Origin: Sporomusaceae bacterium
GTDB taxonomy: Bacteria > Bacillota > Negativicutes > Sporomusales > UBA7701
Assembly (NCBI GenBank): GCA_031460455.1
Contig: JAVKTQ010000004.1
Span: 62,001-126,000, forward strand
Direction: 5' to 3'
DNA: 64,000 nt
The translations under genes were made by a program, and so were the position numbers. Shown piece after piece: positions 1-8,534 of this stretch. The first letter of the stretch is position 1; every line of letters begins with the position of its first letter. Under the pieces are notes generated by a model that saw only the letters and a list, made by a program, of their open reading frames with translations, was not told where the DNA came from and did not search any database.

Positions 1-1250
1 GTCTCGCCCACCGGCACCACCAGGCGCTTCTGGTGCGGGTACACCAGCGCGTCGAGCCGGTGGCGGGCGAGCAGTTGCATCACCGTCTGCTGCAGCGCGC
101 TGCGCGCCGCCAGCCGCCGGCGGTATTCGTCCCCATCGCCGGCCACGGCCAGCGCCTGCCTGATATTGTCGGCGATGCCGGGATGATACCGCCCGCCGGC
201 GGCCACCGCGGCCAGCGACTTCACCGGCAGCGCCGCGGCCGGGTCGGCCAGAAAAGCGCTCAGATCGCGGGCGAACTCGTGGATATGGACGCTCGTCGCG
301 GCGATCAGCTTCGCCGCGTCCAGGTCGGGGTGGCTCACCGTCACCAGCGTCGCGCCGCCTTCTTTAAGCCTGGCGAGCGCGGCGTCCATCACCGCGTTCA
401 CCTCGCGGTGGGCGGCGTCGCCGCCGAACAGCGACTCCACCACCCCCAGCCGCGCCCCCTTGAGCCCGCCCTCGTCCAGTCCCCGCCCGGCGTCCGCATC
501 CCGGCCGGCGCTCCAGGCCGTTACCGGGTCGGTTTCGTCGTAGCCGGCGATGACGTCCAGCACCCTGGCCGCGTCGGCCACGGTATAAGCCAGCGGCCCG
601 GCGGTATCCTGGGTCAGGGCGTAAGGCACGATGCCGCTGCGGCTCACCAGCCCCAGCGTCGGCTTGATGCCGACAAGCCCGTTGGCCGAAGCCGGCGACC
701 GTACCGAGTTGACGGTATCCGTCCCCAGCCCGGCGAGACCGAACGCGGCCGCCAGGCACGCCCCCGTGCCGCCGCTTGAGCCGCCGGGCGTGCGGGTCAG
801 GTCGTACGGGTTGAGTGTCTGCCCGCCGAGCGAACTGGCCGTCTCCCCCCACACCGCGAACTCGTGCAGATTGACCTTGGCAAGGATTATCGCCCCCGCC
901 GCCCGCAGCCGCTCAGCCACAAAAGCGTCGGCGCGCGGCCGCCAGCCCTCAAGGCTCAGCGAGCCGGCCGTCGTCGGCATATCGTATGTATTGATATTAT
1001 CCTTGAGCAGCACCGGCACCCCGTGGAGCAGTCCGGTCAGGCCATGCCTGCGCTGCCTGGCGTCCAGCTCGTCGGCGGTCTCCAACGCCCGCGGATTGAC
1101 GGCGATCACCGCGTTCACCGCCGGCCCCCGCCTGTCGTAAGCCGCTATCCTCGCCAGATACGCCGCCACCAGCTCGCGGGCCGTAATCTCCCCTGCCAGC
1201 AGCGCGGCGTGATACGACCCGATCGTCGCGTTTTCTACGGAGAAAGCCAT
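1..1250 (-). CDS. Amidase (amidase signature family), 3' end cut by window
   Basis: This is the N-terminal 416 or so residues of an amidase signature enzyme, which hydrolyses a C-N amide bond with a Ser-cisSer-Lys triad. The lysine lies in LLKDNINT and the serine-rich signature is visible as TPGGSSGGTGA followed by LGTDTVNSVRSPAS, where the usual GTDTGGSIR is altered to GTDTVNSVR. The start ATG at 1250 follows a good GGAGGG site. The reading frame stays open to the window edge, so the C-terminus is missing. It could belong to the GatA, AtzF or general amidase groups; without a gatB or gatC neighbour a GatA role is unlikely. The substrate cannot be assigned. A family A repeat separates it from purL. 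Confidence 0.85.
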   Translation of the reverse strand, partial: MAFSVENATIGSYHAALLAGEITARELVAAYLARIAAYDRRGPAVNAVIAVNPRALETADELDARQRRHGLTGLLHGVPVLLKDNINTYDMPTTAGSLSLEGWRPRADAFVAERLRAAGAIILAKVNLHEFAVWGETASSLGGQTLNPYDLTRTPGGSSGGTGACLAAAFGLAGLGTDTVNSVRSPASANGLVGIKPTLGLVSRSGIVPYALTQDTAGPLAYTVADAARVLDVIAGYDETDPVTAWSAGRDADAGRGLDEGGLKGARLGVVESLFGGDAAHREVNAVMDAALARLKEGGATLVTVSHPDLDAAKLIAATSVHIHEFARDLSAFLADPAAALPVKSLAAVAAGGRYHPGIADNIRQALAVAGDGDEYRRRLAARSALQQTVMQLLARHRLDALVYPHQKRLVVPVGE

Positions 1251-1271
1251 AACCGTTCCCTCCTTACACGA

Positions 1272-1389
1272 AGCGGTCTAGAAAGCTCCAGATGCAAGGC
1301 GGCCTGAGGACGCGCCGCGCCGCGTACTCGGAACGTACGCAAGCAAGCGCCCGCAAGGCCAACGCCGCAGATGGACTTTATAGACCGCT
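1272..1389. repeat. Family A structured repeat, copy A1 (118 bp)
   Basis: The two ends form an inverted repeat: the left begins AGCGGTCTAGAAAGCTCCAG and the right, read on the other strand, begins AGCGGTCTATAAAGTCCATC. An inner hairpin GCGTAC...GTACGC is present. The ends differ in sequence from the other copies, but the pattern (end box, CCAGATGC inside one end, CGCAGATGG inside the other) is the same. Its CGCAGATGG end lies 10 bp from the purL stop codon. Confidence 0.8.
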
Positions 1390-1399
1390 TCCCCTGTTT

Positions 1400-4300
1400 C
1401 TACCGAAAATACTTTACGCCTGAAGCGAATATCCCCTGCTCCTTCTCTCCCGGTACATTCATCGCCACATACGGCCCCGTCCGTTCCGAATGGGCCATCT
1501 TGCCGAAGATACGGCCGTCGGGGCTGGTGATGCCCTCCACCGCGGCGATCGAACCGTTCGGGTTGAAGCGGATATCGTTCGACGGGTTGCCGGCCAGGTC
1601 GACATACTGGGTGGCGATCTGGCCGCCGGCGATCAGCTTGTCCACCGCCGCGGGCGGGGCGACGAACCGCCCTTCCCCGTGGGACACCGCAATCGTATGG
1701 ATATCGCCCACCGCCGCCCCCGCCAGCCAGGGCGACAGCACGGACGCCACCCGCGTCCTCACCAGGCAGGCCACATGGCGGCCGATTTTGTTGAACGTCA
1801 GCGTCGGGTCGGCCTCGCCCAGCTCGTCGACAATCCGGCCGTAAGGCACCAGTCCCAGCTTGATGAGCGCCTGGAAACCGTTGCACACGCCGAGCATCAG
1901 CCCATCCCGCCGCTCGAGGAAGGCGGTCGTCGCCTCCCGGACCCGCGGGTTGCGGAACACCGTGGCGATGAACTTCGCCGAACCGTCCGGCTCGTCGCCG
2001 GCGCTGAAGCCGCCCGGCAGCATGATGATCTGGCTGCGGCCGATCTCGCGCACCAGCGCGGCGACCGACTCCTCGATATCGGCGGCCGTCAGATTGCGGA
2101 AGACCAGCGTCTCCGCCACCGCCCCCGCCTTGGCGAACGCCCGCACACTGTCATACTCGCAATTTGTGCCCGGAAAAACCGGGATGATGACCCGCGGCCT
2201 GGCCACCGGCGCCGCCGGCTTAGCAGCGCCGCGTTTCGCATAGCTCGCCACCGGCGGCTGCGGGGCAGCGCATTCCTGGGTGCGGGTCGGGAAAATGCTC
2301 TCCAGCGGCTTCTCCCATGCGACGTACGCCTCGTCGAGCGATATCTCCGTCCCGCCGACGCTGATCACCGGCCGCTCCTGGGTGCGCCCCAACTCGCGCC
2401 AACTCACGCCCGCCAACACGGCCGCCAGGTCGGTATCGCCCGGCAGCTCCAGAATTACCCCGCCGTAATCGGGCGCGAACAGGTCCGCCCCGTCAGCGCC
2501 GTCAACGAACGCGAAGCCGATTTGGTTGCCGAACGCCATCTTGCTGACCGCCGCGGCCACGCCGCCCGTTTTCACCGTATAGGAAGCCAGCGCCAGACCG
2601 GCCGATATAAGCTCGTAAATCTTCGCGTAGTTGGCCTTGAGGGCGGCGAAATCGGGCAGCTCATCCCCGTCCCGCGGCGCGGCGATCAGGACAACCCGGC
2701 TGCCGGCCCGCTTAAACTCCTGGGAAACCGCCCGCCGCACATCCACCGGGCAAAGCGCGAACGCCACCAGCGTCGGCGGCACATTCATATCCATAAAGGT
2801 ACCCGACATGCTGTCCTTGCCGCCGATAGCCGGCACGCCCAGCTCCTTCTGGGCGCGGTACGCCCCCAGCAGCGCGCTGAACGGCTTGCCCCAGCGGACG
2901 GGGTCCCTGCCGAGCTTCTCGAAATACTCCTGCAGCGTCAGCCGGGCCGTGCGCCAGTCGCCGCCCATGGCCACCAGCTTGGTCACCGCCTCCACCACCG
3001 CGTACAGCGCGCCGTGGAAGGGGCTCCACCTGCCGATCAATGGGTTATAGCCATACGTCATGATCGTGCCGGTCGTCGTCTCGCCCTCCAGCACCGGCAG
3101 CTTGGCCACCGCGCCCTCGGCCGGGGTCGACTGGCGGGCGCCCCCGTAAGGCATCACCACCGTCGCCGCGCCGATGCTGCTGTCGAACCGCTCCACCAGC
3201 CCCTTCTGGCTGGCAACGTTCAGATCGGCCAGGTTGGCCAGCCACGCCGCCTTTATATCGCTTTTGTCCCGCACCGCCGCCGGCGTCGCCGCGAAAAAGT
3301 CGTCTTCCGGCGCGGGCGCGGCCACCGCCACGCTCGTCGTCTGGCGCACGCCGCTCGTGTCGAGGAAATCGCGGCTGATATCGACGACCGTCTTGCCGCG
3401 CCAGCGCATCACCAGCCGCCGATCGCCGGTCACTGTCGCCACCTGCGTCACCTCGACATTCTCGGCGCGGGCGTACTCCCCGAAAGCCGCTACATCGGCC
3501 GCCGCCACCACCACCGCCATCCGCTCCTGGGACTCGGAAATGGCCAGCTCGGTGCCGTCCAGGCCCTCGTACTTCTTGGGCACGGCGTCGAGATTGATCG
3601 CCAGGCCGTCGGTCAGCTCGCCGATGGCCACCGACACCCCGCCGGCCCCGAAATCGTTGCACCTCTTTATCATCTTGCTGACCGCCGGGTGGCGGAACAG
3701 CCGCTGGATCTTCCGCTCGGTCGGCGGGTTGCCCTTTTGCACCTCGGCCCCGCAGCTCGCGAGCGACTCCTCGGTATGCTCCTTCGACGAGCCGGTCGCG
3801 CCGCCGCACCCGTCGCGGCCGGTACGTCCGCCTACCAGCAGCACCGCGTCGCCGGGCGCCGGCTCCAGCCGGACCACATTGGCGCGCGGCGCCGCGCCGA
3901 TAACCGCGCCGATCTCCATCCTCTTGGCCACAAAGCCCTCGTCATACACCTCGGCCACCTGGCCGGTCGCCAGACCGATCTGGTTGCCGTACGAGCTGTA
4001 GCCGGTCGCGGCCGCAATCGTAATCTTACGCTGCGGCAACTTGCCGGGCAGAGTATCGGCGATCGGCGCGCGCGGGTCGCCGCTGCCCGTCACCCTCAGG
4101 GCCATATAAACATACGACCGCCCCGACAGCGGGTCGCGGATGGCGCCGCCCAGGCAAGTCGCCGCCCCGCCGAACGGCTCGATCTCGGTCGGGTGGTTAT
4201 GGGTCTCGTTCTTGAACATCACCAGCCACTCTTCGCTGCGGCCGTCGATCTCGACCGGCACGACGATACTGGCGGCGTTGATCTCCGCCGACTCCTCCAG

Positions 4301-5182
4301 GTCGTCCAGCAGCCCCTGTCGCTTCGCCTCCTTCATGGCGATTGTGGCGATATCCATCAGGCACAGCGGCTTCTTCGCCGCGCCGTAGAGCGCCTCGCGG
4401 GCGTCCAGATACTCGCGGTAGGCCGCCTTGACGGGTGAGGTGAACCGCCCCTCCTCGATCTCGGCCTGCTCGATGGCCGTCATGAAAGTCGTATGGCGGC
4501 AGTGATCCGACCAGTATGTATCAAGCACCCTCAGCTCGGTCAGCGTCGGGTCGCGCTTCTCGGTATCGCGGAAATATCCCTGGCAAAACGCCAGATCCTC
4601 GGCGCTCATCGCCAGCCCCAGCCCGTCCCGCAGCCCCGCCAGCGCGTCCGCGCCCTTCGCCGTAAACCCATCCAGCACCGGCACATCGGGCGGCGTCTCC
4701 GTCTTCATCGCCAGCGTCGCCGGCTTTAAAAGCGACGCCTCGCGCGACTCCACCGGGTTGATGCAATACGCCTTGATACGCGCGAAATCGCTATCGCTGA
4801 TGACGCCCTTCAGCACGACCACCTTCGCGGTGGCGACTTCCGGCCGCTCCTTCTGGGTCAGCAGCTGCGCGCACTGGGCGGCCGAATCGGCCCGCTGGTC
4901 GTACTGGCCGGGCAGGTACTCCATCGCGAACACCCGGTCGGCCCGCTCCAGCGGGAACTGCTCGTCGTACACGTAGTCGGCGTTCGGCTCGGCGAAAATC
5001 GTCTTCTTCGAGCGGGCGTACTCCTCATCCGAGAGGCCGGCCACGTCGTAGCGGTTGATCGCCCGCACCGCCGTCAGGCCGTCAATGCCCAGGTTGTGCT
5101 TGAACTCGTTCAGAAGGCTCCGGGCCTCGACATCGAACCCCGGCCGCTTCTCCACATATATGCGTTTGACCTGTTCCGCCAT
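1400..5182 (-). CDS. purL: Phosphoribosylformylglycinamidine synthase, single-chain
   Basis: FGAM synthase converts FGAR, glutamine and ATP to FGAM in step four of purine synthesis. At 1260 residues this is the large one-chain form, with synthetase halves and glutaminase joined. The first half holds TYWSDHCRHTTFMT near residue 235 and the FKNETHNHPTEIEPFGGAAT motif near 325. The C-terminal glutamine amidotransferase starts near residue 1000 (VIIPVFPGTNCEYDS) and has the nucleophile Cys in MLGVCNGFQALIKLG and the late His in SHGEGRF. The ATG at 5182 follows GAGGAGC with 7 bp spacing. An AT-rich promoter-like stretch lies at about 5190-5240. It is a lone purine gene here; other pur genes are not adjacent. 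This size class is known from clostridia, streptococci and Bacteroides. Confidence 0.97.
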   Translation of the reverse strand: MAEQVKRIYVEKRPGFDVEARSLLNEFKHNLGIDGLTAVRAINRYDVAGLSDEEYARSKKTIFAEPNADYVYDEQFPLERADRVFAMEYLPGQYDQRADSAAQCAQLLTQKERPEVATAKVVVLKGVISDSDFARIKAYCINPVESREASLLKPATLAMKTETPPDVPVLDGFTAKGADALAGLRDGLGLAMSAEDLAFCQGYFRDTEKRDPTLTELRVLDTYWSDHCRHTTFMTAIEQAEIEEGRFTSPVKAAYREYLDAREALYGAAKKPLCLMDIATIAMKEAKRQGLLDDLEESAEINAASIVVPVEIDGRSEEWLVMFKNETHNHPTEIEPFGGAATCLGGAIRDPLSGRSYVYMALRVTGSGDPRAPIADTLPGKLPQRKITIAAATGYSSYGNQIGLATGQVAEVYDEGFVAKRMEIGAVIGAAPRANVVRLEPAPGDAVLLVGGRTGRDGCGGATGSSKEHTEESLASCGAEVQKGNPPTERKIQRLFRHPAVSKMIKRCNDFGAGGVSVAIGELTDGLAINLDAVPKKYEGLDGTELAISESQERMAVVVAAADVAAFGEYARAENVEVTQVATVTGDRRLVMRWRGKTVVDISRDFLDTSGVRQTTSVAVAAPAPEDDFFAATPAAVRDKSDIKAAWLANLADLNVASQKGLVERFDSSIGAATVVMPYGGARQSTPAEGAVAKLPVLEGETTTGTIMTYGYNPLIGRWSPFHGALYAVVEAVTKLVAMGGDWRTARLTLQEYFEKLGRDPVRWGKPFSALLGAYRAQKELGVPAIGGKDSMSGTFMDMNVPPTLVAFALCPVDVRRAVSQEFKRAGSRVVLIAAPRDGDELPDFAALKANYAKIYELISAGLALASYTVKTGGVAAAVSKMAFGNQIGFAFVDGADGADLFAPDYGGVILELPGDTDLAAVLAGVSWRELGRTQERPVISVGGTEISLDEAYVAWEKPLESIFPTRTQECAAPQPPVASYAKRGAAKPAAPVARPRVIIPVFPGTNCEYDSVRAFAKAGAVAETLVFRNLTAADIEESVAALVREIGRSQIIMLPGGFSAGDEPDGSAKFIATVFRNPRVREATTAFLERRDGLMLGVCNGFQALIKLGLVPYGRIVDELGEADPTLTFNKIGRHVACLVRTRVASVLSPWLAGAAVGDIHTIAVSHGEGRFVAPPAAVDKLIAGGQIATQYVDLAGNPSNDIRFNPNGSIAAVEGITSPDGRIFGKMAHSERTGPYVAMNVPGEKEQGIFASGVKYFR

Positions 5183-5264
5183 CCTGTCCGCTCCTCGTCA
5201 CATATATTACAAGTTAATTATTATATTGTACCAAATAACGACGCCAGGGTCAAAACCCGACCTA

Positions 5265-5894
5265 TCACCGACCGCCCCCGAACAGGCGAAAAAACTCGGC
5301 CTCGTCCATATCCGTCCGCGCTGCCCACTGCTCCGCCGCCGGCTTATCCGGCCAGTGGCAGTCGCTGCCGCACAGGCGCAGGCCGCTGTAGCCGTCGACA
5401 TCCAACACGGCGGTGAAATCGTCCGCCCCCCGGCGCGCCTGGGCGCCGTTGCGGTACTCCACCCCGTCCACCACCGCCTTCAGGCTATGGTAAGCCGCCA
5501 GATTATACGCCATCGGATGGGCCAGCACCGCCACCGCCCCCTGCCCGCGGATGCGGGCGGCAAGCTCGGCGGCCGGCGTATAAGGCGTATACGCCAGCGG
5601 CGCCTTCAGTCCCAGCGCCAGAATATGGACCCATTCCCCGTTGTGATACAGCTCGCACTCGCAGCCGGCGACGACGATTATCGGCAGCTCCAGGCGTCGC
5701 GCCTCGGCCGCCGCCCACAGGCCGGACAGCGCCAGATCGTGGTCGGTCACCGCAATCGCGTCCAGGCCCCGCTCCACCCCCTGGGCCAAAAGCCCGCGGA
5801 TGTCCTCCCTGTCCCGCGCCGTCAGCGTCTCCGGCCGCAGGCCGTCGTAATAGTAGCGGTGATTGAGGGGATGAGTGTGAAAATCGATAAACAT
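5265..5894 (-). CDS. PHP-domain metal-dependent phosphoesterase
   Basis: This 209-residue protein has the PHP metal-site motifs in order: DFHTHPLNH at the N-terminus, VTDHD near residue 50, the AHPM motif near 125, and a C-terminal CGSDCH. Such proteins bind two or three metals and hydrolyse phosphoesters; many small ones are nucleases or nucleotidases of unknown substrate. The start at 5894 follows GGGGAGG. It lies 82 bp upstream of purL on the same strand, so it could contribute to purL transcription, although purL appears to have its own promoter. It is shorter than the HisJ-like PHP protein at 13.2-14.0 kb and not closely similar to it. Confidence 0.85.
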   Translation of the reverse strand: MFIDFHTHPLNHRYYYDGLRPETLTARDREDIRGLLAQGVERGLDAIAVTDHDLALSGLWAAAEARRLELPIIVVAGCECELYHNGEWVHILALGLKAPLAYTPYTPAAELAARIRGQGAVAVLAHPMAYNLAAYHSLKAVVDGVEYRNGAQARRGADDFTAVLDVDGYSGLRLCGSDCHWPDKPAAEQWAARTDMDEAEFFRLFGGGR

Positions 5895-5953
5895 CGTTGT
5901 ATTCCTCCCCTGTCTGGTTTTGCCCCGCGGCCGCCAAAATCCTCCTTACACAC

Positions 5954-5989
5954 TAAAAGACCCCCGGACGCCCGCACGCCCGGGGGGCC
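5954..5989 (-). terminator. Rho-independent terminator after the GlcD-type oxidase
   Basis: Read on the minus strand, a GC-rich hairpin with arms GGCCCCC and GGGGGTC is followed by TTTTA. It lies 20 bp past the oxidase stop codon, so it should end that transcript before the PHP gene. Confidence 0.75.
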
Positions 5990-6008
5990 AACTTGACCAC
6001 TGCCGCCG

Positions 6009-7424
6009 CTACTGCTGCGGCTGGTCCATATCGAAAATCTTGCCGGGATTCAGGATCAGGTTGGGGTCCCAGGCTTTTTTCACCGCCTTCATCAGCCCCA
6101 GCTCCACCGGGTCGGCGTACTCCTCCATCAGGTGGCGGCGCTTGTAACCGATGCCGTGCTCGCCCGAAAGCTTGCCGCCGACAGAATACACATACTCGTA
6201 GATGTCACGATGGATTTCGTTCAACTTCTCGCACCAGAACTCGTCGGGGATGCTGCCCTGGAGAATCGACAGATGGATGTTGCCGTCGCCGGCATGGCTG
6301 ACCGTGCGGGCCACCGCGCTATGCCGCTTGCAGATGGCGTCGAGCTCGCGGATGGCCTGGGGCATCAGGTCGACCGGCACCACGATATCCTCGTTGCTGT
6401 GAGTCAGTGTCTCGTGCCGCACCGCCTCGGCGAACGACTTGCGCGCCCTCCAGATCTTCTGCGAATCCGGCACCAGCACGGCGAACGCCCCGTTCTCCCT
6501 TCCCACCTCGTCGATAGCCACCGCCTTGTCCTCCAGCTCCTCCTCGCTGCTGGCCTCCACCTGGAGGATAAGGTAATTGCCGTTCTCGTCGTGGGGCAGT
6601 TTTTCCTGGGTGAACGCCTCGACACTCCTGATCGCGTCGTTATCCATAAACTCCACGCACGTCGGCGTAACCCCAGCCTTGACCAGCTTGGGAATAACGC
6701 CGATCGCCAGCTCGATATCGGGGAAGACCAGCAGAAAATCCATCACATGCTGGGGCAGCGGCAGCAGCTTGAGCGTCACCCTGGTGATAATGCCCAGCGT
6801 CCCCTCCGCCCCCATCACAAGCTGCTCCAGGGGGTAGCCGGTGCTACTCTTCTTCAGCCGCCCGCCGAGGGTCGTGATCTCCCCGGTGGGCGTCACCACC
6901 TCAATCGCGTACACCTGGTCGCGGGTCGTCCCGTACTTGACCGCCTTATTGCCGCCCGCGTTCGTGGCCACGTTGCCGCCGATGAAGCAGCTGTCGCCGC
7001 TGCATGGGTCGCCGGCGTAGAAAAGCCCCGCCTCGCCAGCCGCCCGCTGCACATCCTCGGTGCGGACACCGGCCTCCACCTCCATATACATCGCAGCCGC
7101 GTCGATCGTCAGAATCCTGTTCATCCTCTCCACCGCCACCACGATGCCGCCATGCACCGGGACCGCGCCGCAGGCCAGGCCAGTGCCCGCTCCTCGCGGC
7201 ACCACCGGGACAAGCTCCCGGTTGGCCAGCCTGACCACCGCCGCTACCTGCTCGGCCGTCTCCGGATACACCACTACCTCGGGCATGCGATGGTAGCGCG
7301 CTTCAGTCACCTCGTCGTGGCTGTAGGGGTGGAGCTTGTCGGGGTCGACTATGACACCCTTGTCGCCGACGATATTCTTCAGTTCCTCAATGGTAGCCGG
7401 GGTCACGGGATTATATTGCGGCAT
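6009..7424 (-). CDS. FAD-linked oxidase, GlcD/lactate dehydrogenase type
   Basis: A 471-residue flavoprotein of the PCMH/VAO family, related to glycolate oxidase subunit GlcD and D-lactate dehydrogenases. The FAD-binding part is at residues 30-220 with VVPRGAGTGLACGAVP and the pyrophosphate loop GNVATNAGGNKAVKYG. The C-terminal FAD-oxidase domain ends with HAGDGNIH (metal and substrate histidines) and GEHGIGYKRRH. An ATG seven or eight codons further upstream exists, but the AGGAGGG site at about 7434 is correctly spaced only for the ATG at 7424. Neither GlcE/GlcF nor a LutABC partner is adjacent, so it may work with an electron-transfer flavoprotein encoded elsewhere. Substrate (glycolate, D-lactate or another 2-hydroxy acid) is not determined by the sequence. 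Confidence 0.9.
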   Translation of the reverse strand: MPQYNPVTPATIEELKNIVGDKGVIVDPDKLHPYSHDEVTEARYHRMPEVVVYPETAEQVAAVVRLANRELVPVVPRGAGTGLACGAVPVHGGIVVAVERMNRILTIDAAAMYMEVEAGVRTEDVQRAAGEAGLFYAGDPCSGDSCFIGGNVATNAGGNKAVKYGTTRDQVYAIEVVTPTGEITTLGGRLKKSSTGYPLEQLVMGAEGTLGIITRVTLKLLPLPQHVMDFLLVFPDIELAIGVIPKLVKAGVTPTCVEFMDNDAIRSVEAFTQEKLPHDENGNYLILQVEASSEEELEDKAVAIDEVGRENGAFAVLVPDSQKIWRARKSFAEAVRHETLTHSNEDIVVPVDLMPQAIRELDAICKRHSAVARTVSHAGDGNIHLSILQGSIPDEFWCEKLNEIHRDIYEYVYSVGGKLSGEHGIGYKRRHLMEEYADPVELGLMKAVKKAWDPNLILNPGKIFDMDQPQQ

Positions 7425-7546
7425 GGCGCGATCCCTCCTGCAAGTCATAGTGCCAAACGGCTGAGCATCCTGGTGTTATCATCTGCAAATCGAATCGCGC
7501 TATACAGTTTACCGCCGCAATCGGTTCACCGGCTCCGTCAGCCCCT

Positions 7547-8350
7547 TCAGTCGCCGCCGTCGGCAGTGTACACCTCGAAAACCCGGCTGAGCATATCTAT
7601 ATATGTCACCCGCGGCGCCACGACAATCTCGTCCCTGGCCCGCAGGCCGGTGATGATGAGCGCGATCTCGGTGGCCACCAGGCCGCCGTTCAACGCCCCC
7701 GCCCCGGCGCAGGTCGTGAGATAAGTGCATTCGCCGCTGTACAACCTCCGCACGATGTGGGCGTAACGCTTCTCGCCCAGGATGCGGTCCATGGGGATGC
7801 GAAAAATCGGCCATAAGGCCGGGTCGGCCGGCGCCCGGTAAAATTCCTCCAGCGTCATGCCCTCGGGGTCGAAAATGGCCATCAGCGTGCCGAACCCCGG
7901 AATGGGCGCCGTAACGTTGAGCACGCCCAGTGAACGGGCTATGCGGGCGAACCTCGCCTTATAATCGAACCCGCCGGCATCGATGGCGTCGATCACCAGC
8001 GCGCTCCCGGCCATATGCTCGGCCAGCTCCGCGTCGTCCTGGGGCGCGTACTCCAGCGCCGTCACCTTCATAAAAGGATTGATATCCCGCAGCAGCCGGG
8101 CGGTGGCCCCGGCCTTGTTCTCGCCGATCGTGCTCGCCATCGCCGCGAACTGGCGGTTCATATCCGGTTCGTCAAAAACGCCGGGGTCCATCACCACCAG
8201 CTCGCCCACCCCGAAACGGGCCAGCGTTGCCGCCTCGATGCCGCCCACGCCGCCCGCGCCGGCCACGAACACCTTGGCCTCCTTCAGCTTCTGCTGCTGC
8301 TCGCGGCTAAACAGCCCGATATTCCGCTGGTACACCTGCCAATAATCCAT
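7547..8350 (-). CDS. ThiF/MoeB/HesA-type adenylating protein
   Basis: A 267-residue E1-like protein. The nucleotide-binding loop is VFVAGAGGVGGIEAATLARF and the downstream acidic residue sits in VVMDPGVFDEPDMNRQF, with the conserved DxxN-R-Q pattern of this family. Members activate the C-terminus of a ubiquitin-like sulfur carrier by adenylation or act on small molecules such as t6A-tRNA (TcdA). The paired CxxC zinc motifs of MoeB and ThiF are absent; only a TTCAGAGALNGG segment is seen near residue 225, where some family members have a catalytic cysteine. No ThiS or MoaD partner is adjacent. The start follows GGGAGGGG. It is divergent from the histidine kinase at 8535. Confidence 0.85.
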   Translation of the reverse strand: MDYWQVYQRNIGLFSREQQQKLKEAKVFVAGAGGVGGIEAATLARFGVGELVVMDPGVFDEPDMNRQFAAMASTIGENKAGATARLLRDINPFMKVTALEYAPQDDAELAEHMAGSALVIDAIDAGGFDYKARFARIARSLGVLNVTAPIPGFGTLMAIFDPEGMTLEEFYRAPADPALWPIFRIPMDRILGEKRYAHIVRRLYSGECTYLTTCAGAGALNGGLVATEIALIITGLRARDEIVVAPRVTYIDMLSRVFEVYTADGGD

Positions 8351-8507
8351 CTTTCGCCCCTCCCTTTCCCTTCCGGCAACATTGTTGTTACAATATTTAG
8401 CATAATACCCCCTAAACCCTGCAAAGCCAAGCTTTAATTGTAGATATTGTAAGGTAAGGCGAAATATGGGAGGATTTTGCCGTATTATGTTTAATTCCTT
8501 TATGCGG

Positions 8508-8517
8508 GGACATGTCC
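8508..8517. promoter_or_regulatory. Palindrome GGACATGTCC upstream of the kinase gene
   Basis: A perfect 10 bp palindrome lies 17 bp before the start of the histidine kinase gene, inside the divergent intergenic region. It could be a small operator. It is short enough to occur by chance. Confidence 0.25.
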
Positions 8518-8534
8518 TGGTTTAGGAGACAACT

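Noticed and set aside
1490-4438. 982-codon open frame on the plus strand opposite purL
   Set aside because: It is antisense to a clear purL and its arginine, histidine and glycine-rich translation reflects GC-rich codon shadowing.
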